From the NCBI RefSeq assembly GCF_001571365.1, contig NZ_BCTQ01000017.1, forward strand, positions 1 through 64,000: 64,000 nucleotides of DNA. The letters are read 5' to 3'. The notes beneath the pieces are model-generated. The model was not told the origin of the DNA and searched no databases. It was given only the letters and a program-made list of their open reading frames with translations. This DNA comes from Achromobacter denitrificans NBRC 15125. Its GTDB lineage: Bacteria; Pseudomonadota; Gammaproteobacteria; Burkholderiales; Burkholderiaceae_B. Shown here one piece after another: positions 25,726-33,725 of this stretch; the first letter of the stretch is position 1, and each line of letters opens with the position of its first letter. Made by a program: the position numbers and the translations under genes.

Positions 25726-26718
25726 TCAGCGCGGCCCGGCGGCGCCCGGGGCGCGCCGCAGGAAGCGTTGCTCCGTCACCACGCTGCCCCACTGCCGGCC
25801 TTCCGATTCGTCGGTCAGCCCGAAGCCCGCGGATTCGTAGAGGTGCCTGGCGGCGTCCAGCCCCTTGAAGGTCCAGAGATAGGTCTCGTCGTAGTGCGCG
25901 TCGGCGAACGCCAGCGCCCGTTCCAGCAAGGCCCGGCCCACCCCCATTCCCCGCAGCGATTCATCGACGATGAACCAGCGCAGATGCGCCTGGCGCGCGT
26001 CGAGGTCGCCATCGATGACGATGGAGGCCAGCGTCCGCGCGCCATCCACGTACAGCCACAGGTTCTTGCCCGCCGCGGGCAGGCCTTCGGCGAATGCCGC
26101 CAGCTCCGTCGCCACCTTGCGTTCAAAATACACGCCGAAGCCCGAGGCCTGCGCGTAGTAGCGCGCGTGCAGGCTCGCCACGTCGCCGATGCAGCCCGGC
26201 GCATAGCCTTCGCGTATCTGCGACTCGATGCCGCCGCTGCCCGGCGCCTGGGCCGTGTTGGGATTCTCTTTCGACAAGGCGTCGGCGTAGAGCGACAGGA
26301 AGCGGATCAGCGATTGCTGGTCGGCCGGGGCCAGTTGCCGCAGCGCGCGCGATACCTGGTCGGTGGCGAACTGGTCGATCCGGCCGCGCAGGTCGCGCCC
26401 CGCCGCGCTCAGGTAGAGCCGCGAGGCGCGCGCGTCGTCGGTGTCGGTTTCGCGCGTCACCAGGCCGGCCGATTCGAGCTTGGCCACCTGCCGGCTGGTG
26501 TTGGATTTGTCCAGGCGCAGGATGGCCGCCAGATCGCGCGCCTGGATGCCCGGCTGCAGGCCGATCTCGATGATGGCGTGGACCGCGGACGGAGCCAGCT
26601 CGCTGCCGGCCAGCGAGGAACGCATGAAGCCCAGCTCGCGCACCAGCTTGCGGGAGAACTCCCGCAGGTCCTGGATGGTCTTGTCCCGCGACTGGGAAGG
26701 AATGTCGATAAGGTCCAT
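25726..26718 (-). CDS. MarR-type regulator fused to a GNAT acetyltransferase
   Basis: The 330-residue protein has an N-terminal MarR winged helix (about residues 10-145; RDLAAILRLDKSNTSRQVAKLESAGLVTRETDTDDAR) and a C-terminal GNAT domain (about 160-325; LRWFIVDESLRGMGVGRALLERALAF with the acetyl-CoA loop). Such fusions are known in proteobacteria; the acetylated substrate is not known. The ATG at 26718 is preferred. Two operator-like palindromes lie just upstream, suggesting autorepression relieved by a ligand. Confidence 0.9.
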   Translation of the reverse strand: MDLIDIPSQSRDKTIQDLREFSRKLVRELGFMRSSLAGSELAPSAVHAIIEIGLQPGIQARDLAAILRLDKSNTSRQVAKLESAGLVTRETDTDDARASRLYLSAAGRDLRGRIDQFATDQVSRALRQLAPADQQSLIRFLSLYADALSKENPNTAQAPGSGGIESQIREGYAPGCIGDVASLHARYYAQASGFGVYFERKVATELAAFAEGLPAAGKNLWLYVDGARTLASIVIDGDLDARQAHLRWFIVDESLRGMGVGRALLERALAFADAHYDETYLWTFKGLDAARHLYESAGFGLTDESEGRQWGSVVTEQRFLRRAPGAAGPR

Positions 26719-26732
26719 GGCGCGCCTCAAAA

Positions 26733-26747
26733 GTTGCGACTCGCAAC
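26733..26747. promoter_or_regulatory. MarR operator-like palindrome, proximal copy
   Basis: GTTGCGACTCGCAAC has perfect 7-base arms around one central base, 15 bases upstream of the MarR-GNAT start. Its centre is 22 bases from that of the distal copy, so both lie on the same face of the helix. Confidence 0.7.
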
Positions 26748-26755
26748 CAATATAC

Positions 26756-26768
26756 TTGCGAGTCGCAA
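26756..26768. promoter_or_regulatory. MarR operator-like palindrome, distal copy
   Basis: TTGCGAGTCGCAA has perfect 6-base arms around a central base. It shares the TTGCGA-x-TCGCAA core with the proximal copy and lies between tag and the MarR-GNAT gene. Confidence 0.7.
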
Positions 26769-26816
26769 CCAATTCAAGCCCCGCCGTGCAAGCCGCTCAC
26801 GGTGGCCGCGGGCGCC

Positions 26817-27446
26817 TCAGGACGGCCGCTTGAAGTCCGCCCGGGCCCGCTCGACGGTTTCGCGGCAGACGCAGCCGTCGAGGTGGTCGTTGACCATGCC
26901 CACCGCCTGCATGAAGGCGTGCAGCGTCGTCGGCCCCACGAAAGTCCAGCCGCGCTGCTTGAGGGCGCGCGACAGGGCGACCGAAGCGGCCGAGGTGGGA
27001 TTGTTGTTCCAGTAGTCCAGGTCCACCGCGGACGGCCGCTCCCGCGGCGCCGGCTCATGCTTCCACAGCCAGCCCGCCAGCGAGCCCGTTTCCTCGGCCA
27101 GCTCGCGCGCGCGCCGGGCATTGTTGATCGCGGACACGATCTTGTTGCGGTTGCGCACGATGCCCGGGTCGGCCATGAGGCGTTCCACGTCGCGCTCGGT
27201 ATAACGGGCGACCCGCTCGAAATCGAAATCGTCGAACGCGGCGCGGAAAGCCTCGCGCTTGCGCAGGATCGTGATCCAGGCCATGCCTGCCTGGAAACCC
27301 TCCAGGCAGATTTTTTCGTACAGCCTGCGGTCGTCCGCCACCGGACGCCCCCATTCGTGATCGTGATAGTCGGGCATGGACGGCTGCCAGAAGCAGCGCG
27401 CCACGCCCGCGCCATCGGTGATCAAGCCGGAAGCGGCGCCCCCCAT
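26817..27446 (-). CDS. tag: DNA-3-methyladenine glycosylase I
   Basis: The 209-residue enzyme matches E. coli Tag along its length: ARCFW (zinc Cys18), YHDHEWGRP (zinc His), ICLEGFQAGMAWITIL and GWTFVGPTTLHAFMQAVGMVNDHLDGCVC (zinc His and Cys). It removes 3-methyladenine from alkylated DNA by base flipping. The ATG at 27446 has a GGAGG site about 8 bases upstream. It lies 23 bases downstream of the LprI-like gene in the same direction. Confidence 0.94.
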   Translation of the reverse strand: MGGAASGLITDGAGVARCFWQPSMPDYHDHEWGRPVADDRRLYEKICLEGFQAGMAWITILRKREAFRAAFDDFDFERVARYTERDVERLMADPGIVRNRNKIVSAINNARRARELAEETGSLAGWLWKHEPAPRERPSAVDLDYWNNNPTSAASVALSRALKQRGWTFVGPTTLHAFMQAVGMVNDHLDGCVCRETVERARADFKRPS

Positions 27447-27469
27447 GCCTTCGTCCTCCACGATGATTC

Positions 27470-27889
27470 CTAGCGTTTGCCCGGCACGGGGCAGGTCAGG
27501 TCGCCTTCCTCGCACTTGAGGTACGCGCGCAGTTCCTTGGTGCGCGCCTGGGTCAGCTTGTCCAGGCAGGTGCTCAGGGCCATCGGATAGGCGCTGCCGC
27601 CCGAGGTGCCGGTCGAGGCGAAGGCGCACTCCGCGTCGCGGAAGAAGAGCCAGGCCCGCTGCGCGGCGTGGAACTGGGTGGCGGCGGTCTTGTCGTCCTT
27701 CAGGCGCGCGTTCACTTCCTGGTAGGCGGCGTTCAGATCGGCGTCGGACTTGCGGTACGCCTGGTCGGCGCACAGGCTCATGTCCGTCTGCGTGGCCGCC
27801 TTGCCGCAGTCCAGCGGCCGCGGCAGCGGCTGCGCGTGGGCGGCGGCCGCCAGCGCAAGTACGGCCGCGGCCGTGATTGCGATACGCAT
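27470..27889 (-). CDS. LprI-like exported protein (DUF1311)
   Basis: The 139-residue protein has a signal peptide (ending AHA-QPLPR) and a DUF1311 / lysozyme-inhibitor LprI N-terminal fold: LDCGKAATQTDMSLCADQAY, AQRAWLFFRDAECAFAS and a Cys-paired C-terminus. It is probably periplasmic. Some family members inhibit lysozyme; here that is not shown. A strong AGGAGG ribosome site precedes the ATG. It is directly upstream of tag. Confidence 0.85.
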   Translation of the reverse strand: MRIAITAAAVLALAAAAHAQPLPRPLDCGKAATQTDMSLCADQAYRKSDADLNAAYQEVNARLKDDKTAATQFHAAQRAWLFFRDAECAFASTGTSGGSAYPMALSTCLDKLTQARTKELRAYLKCEEGDLTCPVPGKR

Positions 27890-28014
27890 GGGTTTCCTCC
27901 TGTGGGTCTGCGCGGTCCGGGCGCCCGCTGCTGCGGGGTTCCGGTAGATGGGGAAAGTGTCTCATGGATGGCCGGGGTTCCGCTGGCGGGGCCGGCGTCG
28001 CCTAACATTGGGGG

Positions 28015-28833
28015 ATGAAAATCCAATTGCTCTCCGATCTGCATCTCGAAACCGACCCCGACTTCCTGGCGCGCCCCGCCCCCGGCGCCGAGCTGCTGGT
28101 GCTGGCGGGAGACATCGGCTCGTACCGGCGGGGGTCCCGCCTGGAACGCCCCGACTTCGGCCTGGGCAGCTACTCGCCGCGCAACGGCTGGCCCGTGCCG
28201 GTGGTGTACGTGCCGGGCAACCACGAGTACGACAACCTGGATTTCGACGAAACCCACGAACGCCTGCGCGCGCTGTGCCGCGACCTGGACATCCACTGGC
28301 TGGAACGCGAAACGCTGGTCGTCGGCGGCACGCGCCTGGTCGGCACCACGCTCTGGACCGACTTCGACGCCCTGGCCGCCGACAACGACCCCTTGGGCGA
28401 GGTCATGAAAAAGCGCGCCAAGGCGTTCCGCGCGGCCGACTTCTACCTGGAAAAGGCCGAGATGCGCCGCGATGGCGCGCCTTTCATGGCCGAGCAGATG
28501 CGCGAGCAGGGGCTGGCCTGCCAGGCGTGGCTGGAGGCCGCCCTGCGCGAACCGTTCGACGGCCCGACGGTGGCGATCACCCACTTCGCGCCCACGCTGG
28601 CCAGCGCGGATCCGCGCTACGGCGTGACCCCGGGCACCGCGGGGTTCTGCAACGCGCTGGACCGCCTGCTGCCCTTGGCCGACTGCTGGATCCACGGGCA
28701 CCTGCACTGCCCGCAGGACTACGTGCGCGACGGCTGCCGGGTGATCGCCAATCCGCTGGGCTACGCCAAGAAGGGCGAGCAGGAAGCCTTCGCGCCCGAA
28801 CGCGTCTGGGACCTGGCCGCGCCTAGAACTTGA
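28015..28833 (+). CDS. Calcineurin-like metallophosphoesterase
   Basis: The 272-residue cytoplasmic phosphoesterase has the full metal-binding motif set: SDLHLE (Asp8, His10), GDIGS, GNHEYD, THFAP and HGHLH. These bind two metal ions for hydrolysis of a phosphodiester or phosphomonoester; substrate unknown. It is a stand-alone gene, and its last 11 bases overlap the convergent receptor gene. Confidence 0.9.
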   Translation: MKIQLLSDLHLETDPDFLARPAPGAELLVLAGDIGSYRRGSRLERPDFGLGSYSPRNGWPVPVVYVPGNHEYDNLDFDETHERLRALCRDLDIHWLERETLVVGGTRLVGTTLWTDFDALAADNDPLGEVMKKRAKAFRAADFYLEKAEMRRDGAPFMAEQMREQGLACQAWLEAALREPFDGPTVAITHFAPTLASADPRYGVTPGTAGFCNALDRLLPLADCWIHGHLHCPQDYVRDGCRVIANPLGYAKKGEQEAFAPERVWDLAAPRT

Positions 28834-31000
28834 GGCTGGCGGTCAGGCCGTAGGTGCGCGGATCGCCGGCCTTCACGTAATCCGAGGACTGGTACAGCCA
28901 ATAGCGCTTGTTCGCCAGGTTGTTGATGCCGGCCCGGAACGTGGTGTCGTAACCGTAGATCCGCGTGTCGTACGTAGCGCCGATGTTGACGATGGCGTAG
29001 TCGTCCACCTGCACCTGGTTGGATGCGCCCAGCATGGCGCTGCCGGTGTACTTCACGTCGGCGCGCAGCTTCAGGCCCGGCAGTTGCGGCACCGCGTAGG
29101 CGACCTGGGCCGCGGCCACGAACTTGGGCGCGCCGGCGACCCGGTTGCCCGTGAAGGCGGAGCCCTGCTTGTATTCGGTGTCCAGGAACATCACGCTGCC
29201 GCCCACGTTCCAGTTCGTGCCGATGCGCGTGGAAGCGCCCAGCTCCAGGCCCTGGTAGATCGACTTCCCATCCTGCACCAGTTCATTGGACGCGTTGGCG
29301 TACTCGGCCTTCTTCTCGATGCGGAACAGCGCCGCGGTCGCCGCCCAGCCGTCCTGGTTCGTCTTGAGGCCCAGCTCGTACTGCTTGCTCTTGAGCGGAT
29401 CGAGCAGCGCGCCGAAGTTCGCGTAGGTATTGCCGACCGACGAACCCGGCTCCAGCGATTCGATGTAGCTCGCGTAGGCCATGGTCTGCGGCGTGACGTT
29501 GTACATCAGCGCCACCGTCGGCGTGAGCACCCCATTCTTGTCGTAGCGAGAAGCGCGCGCGCCGGTGGCGTCGAAGCCGACCTGTTCGTAGTCCGTGTAG
29601 CGCACGCCGCCCAGCACCGACCAGCCGCCGGTCAGGTCGATGGTATCGCTGGCGAACAGCGCCTTCTGCGTGATCTCGGCCGCGCGGTACAGGTCCAGGC
29701 TGCCCTGGCTGTAGTAGGTGTTGGTGTTCTGCGACCGCAGGTTGCCGGTGCCCTGGAGCTGGTACACACCGTTGGCGCTGTAGTCGTTCTTCTGCTTCTG
29801 CCACGACGCGCCCGCCACCACCTGGTGCTTCAGCGGCCCGGTGGCGAACCGGCCTTCCACCATGCCCTGCCACTGGTTGTAGGCATAGGCTTCGCCGTAG
29901 TCCGAGCGGTAATCGTCGTAATCGCCCGCCTGGTTCTGCAGGAACAGCACCGATTCATTGCGCCGGGTGCGCGTGGAGCTGTAGCTGTAGTCGGTGCGCA
30001 GCGTCCAGTCGTCGGACAGCCGATACTTCAGCCCGGTCGAATAGAAGCGGAATTTGTTGTCGGCGTAGGGGCCTTCGCCCACCATCGTGCCGTCGTCGTT
30101 GCGCACCGGCGACGGCAGTTCGGTGCCCGCCATCGCGCCCGCGTAGATCGTGGGCTCCTGGCGGATCGCCTTGCGATCCTGGTAGATGGACTGGAAATCC
30201 CAGGTCAGCCTGTCGGTCAGGCGCGCGTCCAGCGCCAGCGAGACCGAATCCTGGTAGAGCGAACCGCCGTTGTAGGTATTGCCTTCGTCATGCGTCGCGT
30301 TGAGCCGGTAGCCGAAGCGGCCGCCCTCTCCCACGCGGCCGCCCAGGTCCGCGTGCTCGCGCAGCAGCCCCTTGGACACGTAGCCCAGCTCGATGCTGCG
30401 CACCGGCTCATCGGTGGGCTTCTTGGTGACGTAGTTGATCAGGCCGCCCGGCGAGCCGAAACCGTACATGAAACCCGAGGCCCCCTTGAGCAGGTCGATC
30501 TGCTCGAAATGGTCGTACGGCAGGGTCGTGACGTAGCTCAGGAACGGCTTGCCGTCGATGCGGTACGAGTTCTGCCAGTCCAGCGGCAGCCCGCGCACGC
30601 TCAGATAGCTGGCCCAGGCGCCGTACGACGCGCTGTTGTCGGTCACGGAGGCATCCAGCGCGAACACGTCGCCCAGCTTATTGACCTGCCGCTCCTCGAT
30701 ATCCGCGGCGGTAACCACGGTGGTGGAGAATGGCGTCTCCAGCTGGCTGCGGTTGCCCAGCGCGCCGGTATTCACGGGCGCCGACAGATGCTCCAGCGTG
30801 TCGTCCACCGAGGTCGCGTTGACGGTCACGGCGGGCAACTGGGCCACACCTTGCGTCTCCCCCGGCGGCGCCGCGGCGGACTGGGCATGAGCGCCCGCGG
30901 AATGGACGATGCCCAGGGTCAGGGCGAGGGCATACGGCGCAACGGCATGCCGCGCTTGCTTGCGCGCGCGGCTCTTCCTGGCGGAAGCGGGACGGACCAC
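28823..31000 (-). CDS. TonB-dependent siderophore receptor
   Basis: The 725-residue outer-membrane receptor has a signal peptide (about residues 1-39, ending AHA-QSA), a plug domain (TPFSTTVVTAADIEER, then FMYGFGSPGGLINYVTKKP, a plug motif typical of ferric siderophore receptors) and a 22-strand barrel ending in a C-terminal Phe (ASLKF). It should import an iron-siderophore complex with TonB energy; the ligand is not predictable. The GTG start has a GGAG site upstream. A Fur-box-like site lies 56 bases upstream. Confidence 0.93.
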   Translation of the reverse strand: MVRPASARKSRARKQARHAVAPYALALTLGIVHSAGAHAQSAAAPPGETQGVAQLPAVTVNATSVDDTLEHLSAPVNTGALGNRSQLETPFSTTVVTAADIEERQVNKLGDVFALDASVTDNSASYGAWASYLSVRGLPLDWQNSYRIDGKPFLSYVTTLPYDHFEQIDLLKGASGFMYGFGSPGGLINYVTKKPTDEPVRSIELGYVSKGLLREHADLGGRVGEGGRFGYRLNATHDEGNTYNGGSLYQDSVSLALDARLTDRLTWDFQSIYQDRKAIRQEPTIYAGAMAGTELPSPVRNDDGTMVGEGPYADNKFRFYSTGLKYRLSDDWTLRTDYSYSSTRTRRNESVLFLQNQAGDYDDYRSDYGEAYAYNQWQGMVEGRFATGPLKHQVVAGASWQKQKNDYSANGVYQLQGTGNLRSQNTNTYYSQGSLDLYRAAEITQKALFASDTIDLTGGWSVLGGVRYTDYEQVGFDATGARASRYDKNGVLTPTVALMYNVTPQTMAYASYIESLEPGSSVGNTYANFGALLDPLKSKQYELGLKTNQDGWAATAALFRIEKKAEYANASNELVQDGKSIYQGLELGASTRIGTNWNVGGSVMFLDTEYKQGSAFTGNRVAGAPKFVAAAQVAYAVPQLPGLKLRADVKYTGSAMLGASNQVQVDDYAIVNIGATYDTRIYGYDTTFRAGINNLANKRYWLYQSSDYVKAGDPRTYGLTASLKF

Positions 31001-31055
31001 GTTGAATTCTCCAGAGCGGGAGGGGAAGGAATGGGGGAGTTTTATAAATAGGACT

Positions 31056-31074
31056 GATTCGCAATTATATTATC
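31056..31074 (-). promoter_or_regulatory. Candidate Fur box for the first siderophore receptor
   Basis: On the reverse strand the 19-base site begins GATAATATAATT and ends AATC, matching 11 of 19 positions of the Fur consensus, with a perfect first hexamer (GATAAT). It lies between the YciI-like gene and the receptor start. Confidence 0.45.
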
Positions 31075-31110
31075 AGCTGCGAACTTCCCCATCCCGCTCT
31101 GGCCCCGCGA

Positions 31111-31542
31111 TCACGGCTTGGACGCTTTCTCCAGCTGATCGCGCATCCGTTTCTCCTGGTCGCGCAGCTCCGGCGTGAACTCCTCGCCAAAATCCTCCAT
31201 CTCGTACAGCGGGCGGATTTCGATATCGGACGGGCCCGGCATCGGGTTGGGACAGCGCTTGGCCCATTCGATCGCCTCTTGCAGGGACGCGCACTGCCAG
31301 ATCCAGTAGCCGGCGATCAATTCCTTGGTTTCGGCGAAGGGGCCGTCTATCACCTGCCGGCTGCTGCCCGAAAAGTGCACCCGCGCCCCCTTGGAACTCG
31401 GTTTCAGGCCGTCGCCCGCCAGCATCACCCCCGCCTTCAACAGCTCCTCGTTGAATCGCCCCATGTCGGCCAGCAACTGCTCGGTGGGCATCACCCCCGC
31501 TTCGCTATCGGCGGTAGCCCTGACTTGAACCATGAATCGCAT
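31111..31542 (-). CDS. YciI-family protein
   Basis: The 143-residue protein carries the YCII-related fold with the DGPFAETKELIAGYWIW signature. The family includes small ring-cleaving enzymes and proteins encoded next to ECF sigma factors; no sigma factor is present here, so the role is unknown. The ATG at 31542 has a GGAG site upstream. It lies between the receptor promoter and the tas terminator. Confidence 0.85.
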   Translation of the reverse strand: MRFMVQVRATADSEAGVMPTEQLLADMGRFNEELLKAGVMLAGDGLKPSSKGARVHFSGSSRQVIDGPFAETKELIAGYWIWQCASLQEAIEWAKRCPNPMPGPSDIEIRPLYEMEDFGEEFTPELRDQEKRMRDQLEKASKP

Positions 31543-31634
31543 CTCGGTCTCCTCGTGGATGGTGGAACTTGCATGCTCCATCCCCACGACGAACCGCGCC
31601 AGGCGAAATCGACAACGGTTGCAAAAAAAGTGTG

Positions 31635-31665
31635 AAAAAAAACATGACGCCCCGGGGAGCGTCAT
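31635..31665 (-). terminator. Intrinsic terminator of tas
   Basis: On the reverse strand a perfect 7-base stem (ATGACGC / GCGTCAT) with an 8-base GC-rich loop is followed by G and a run of eight T. It starts 37 bases after the tas stop codon. Confidence 0.8.
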
Positions 31666-31701
31666 GGGTCCTGGCTGCCTCGGCGAACGAGGATCAGCGC
31701 A

Positions 31702-32751
31702 TCACGGCGCCGGATTCGGCTGGCGGGCGTGGATCTTGTCGATGGCCTCCAGCACCTCGGCCGACAGGGTCACGTCCACGCTGTCGATGTTCTCCTTCAG
31801 CTGCTCCAGCGTGGTGGCGCCGATCAGGTTGCTGGTCACGAAGGGACGCTGGTTCACCCAGGCCAGGGCCAGGTGGGTGGGCGAGATGCCGTGCGCGCGG
31901 GCCAGTTCGACGTATTGGCGCGTGGCGGCCTCGGCCTGCTCGTTGCTGTAGCGGGTGAAGCGCGTGTAGAGCGTGAGACGGGCGCCGGCCGGGCGGGCGC
32001 CATCCAGGTACTTGCCGCAGAGCATGCCCATCGCCAGCGGCGAATAGGCCAGCAGGCCCACGTCTTCGTGATGGGTGAATTCCGACAGGCCGATCTCGAA
32101 CACGCGGTTCAGCAGGCTATAGGGGTTCTGGATCGACGCGATGCGCGGCAGGCCCTTGTGCTCGGCGAACCGCAGGAACTGGCCCACGCCCCAGGGCGTC
32201 TCGTTGGACACGCCGACGTGGCGCACCTTGCCGGCGCGCACGAAGTCCTGCAGCACTTCCAGCGTTTCCTCGATCGGCACGGTGTGCTCGTCCTTCACCC
32301 AGGGGTACGCGAGCTTGCCGAAGGTGGCGGTGCTGCGGTCGGGCCAGTGCAGCTGGTACAGGTCCAGGTAGTCCGTCTGCAGGCGCTTCAGGCTGGCGTC
32401 CAGGGCCGCGGTCAGGTTCTTGCGGTCCAGGAAGGTCTTGCCGTCGCGGATGTGGCCGGGACGCTTGGCGTCGCGCACCGGGCCCGCCACCTTGCTGGCC
32501 AGCACGATGTCATGGCGACGCTTGCTGCGCGCGAGCCAGGTGCCGATATAGGTCTCGGTCAGGCCCTGGGTTTCCGGCTTGGGCGGCACCGGATACATCT
32601 CGGCGACATCGACCAGGTTGATGCCGCGCTCCAGCGCGTAGTCGAGTTGCTCGTGCGCCTGGGCTTCGGTGTTCTGTTCGCCCCAGGTCATGGTGCCCAG
32701 GCCGATCAGGCTGACATCCAGGTCGGTGCGGCCGAGTTTGCGGTATTTCAA
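31702..32751 (-). CDS. tas: NADP(H)-dependent aldo-keto reductase Tas
   Basis: The 349-residue TIM-barrel oxidoreductase aligns closely with E. coli Tas: GLGTMTWGEQN, NLVDVAEMYPVPPKPETQGLTETYIGTW (catalytic Asp and Tyr), ASKVAGP (catalytic Lys), YQLHWPDR (catalytic His) and IQNPYSLLNRVFE. It uses NADPH in the cytoplasm; the physiological carbonyl substrate is unknown. The transcript ends at a good terminator. Confidence 0.93.
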   Translation of the reverse strand: MKYRKLGRTDLDVSLIGLGTMTWGEQNTEAQAHEQLDYALERGINLVDVAEMYPVPPKPETQGLTETYIGTWLARSKRRHDIVLASKVAGPVRDAKRPGHIRDGKTFLDRKNLTAALDASLKRLQTDYLDLYQLHWPDRSTATFGKLAYPWVKDEHTVPIEETLEVLQDFVRAGKVRHVGVSNETPWGVGQFLRFAEHKGLPRIASIQNPYSLLNRVFEIGLSEFTHHEDVGLLAYSPLAMGMLCGKYLDGARPAGARLTLYTRFTRYSNEQAEAATRQYVELARAHGISPTHLALAWVNQRPFVTSNLIGATTLEQLKENIDSVDVTLSAEVLEAIDKIHARQPNPAP

Positions 32752-32924
32752 GTTCTGCTCCGTGCGGGATCGCTTACAAGGAAGCCGACACCTTACTCCA
32801 AGATTCCTTACAGGCGCATGCCGGCAAAGGCGGCCCGCCGCCGCCGGGATCCGGGTAAGCCGCCCTTGCCGACGCCGATCGAATCGGCATACGCTTGACT
32901 CCCGACCGACCCTGGGAAACCGAC

Positions 32925-33701
32925 GTGCTGCGGGAAATCGACGAGACCTATATCTTTTTCATCTGCGTCGTCGTCTTCCTGGCGATCATCGAGCTCGGCT
33001 TCCGCCTCGGCCGCAGGCAGCGCCGGGCCTCGGACGAGGCCGCCAAGACCCACATCGGCGGGCTGCAGACCGCCCTGCTCGGCCTGCTGGCGCTGTTGCT
33101 GGGGTTCACCTTCGCGATGTCGGTCACGCGCTTCGAGGCGCGCAAGAACCTGGTGCTGGAGGAAGCCAACGCCATCGGCAACGCCTACTGGCGATCGCAA
33201 TTGCTGCCTCCCGCCGCCCGCGACCCGATCGCCGCGCTGCTGCTGGAATACGTGACCACGGCGCTGGATTTCCACGACGCCGACAACGACAGCGTCCGCC
33301 TGGCCACCGCGGGCGCCACCTCGCGCCGCATCGAACGCGAGATCCGCTCCACGGCGGCCAGCGTGCTGGAATCCCCGCCGTCCATCTCCAGCATCATGTT
33401 CATCCAGGCCATCAACGAGATGGCCCAGGTCAACGAAAAGCGCCGGGTCGCGCTGGAGAACCACGTGCCCGAGCCCGTGTTCTACCTGCTCTTCATCGTC
33501 ACCTCGGGCGCCATGGCGTACATCGCCTACGGTACCGGCCTGCAAAAGCGCAGGCGGTTCATCTCGACGGGGCTGTTCGCCACGCTGATCGCGCTGGTGC
33601 TGACTTTCATCCTGGACGTCGACCAGCCCGCCTCCGGCGTCATCATGGTCAGCCAGGAAAGCATGCAGCGGATGAAAGCCACGCTGGAGCAGGAGCGCTA
33701 G
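32925..33701 (+). CDS. DUF4239-family (bestrophin-like domain) membrane protein
   Basis: The protein of about 258 residues has an N-terminal membrane helix (TYIFFICVVVFLAIIELGF), a second (QTALLGLLALLLGFTFAMS), a soluble helical middle (about 80-180) and two C-terminal helices. The layout and the LGFTFAMSVTRFEARKNLVLEEANAIGNAY segment match the DUF4239 group. Function unknown; bestrophin-like channel activity is only a suggestion. I prefer the GTG at 32925 (GGGA site upstream); an in-frame TTG at 32895 lacks such a site but would add 10 residues. Confidence 0.75.
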   Translation: MLREIDETYIFFICVVVFLAIIELGFRLGRRQRRASDEAAKTHIGGLQTALLGLLALLLGFTFAMSVTRFEARKNLVLEEANAIGNAYWRSQLLPPAARDPIAALLLEYVTTALDFHDADNDSVRLATAGATSRRIEREIRSTAASVLESPPSISSIMFIQAINEMAQVNEKRRVALENHVPEPVFYLLFIVTSGAMAYIAYGTGLQKRRRFISTGLFATLIALVLTFILDVDQPASGVIMVSQESMQRMKATLEQER

Positions 33702-33725
33702 GGCCCGCCCCCTGCCCCGCCCGCC

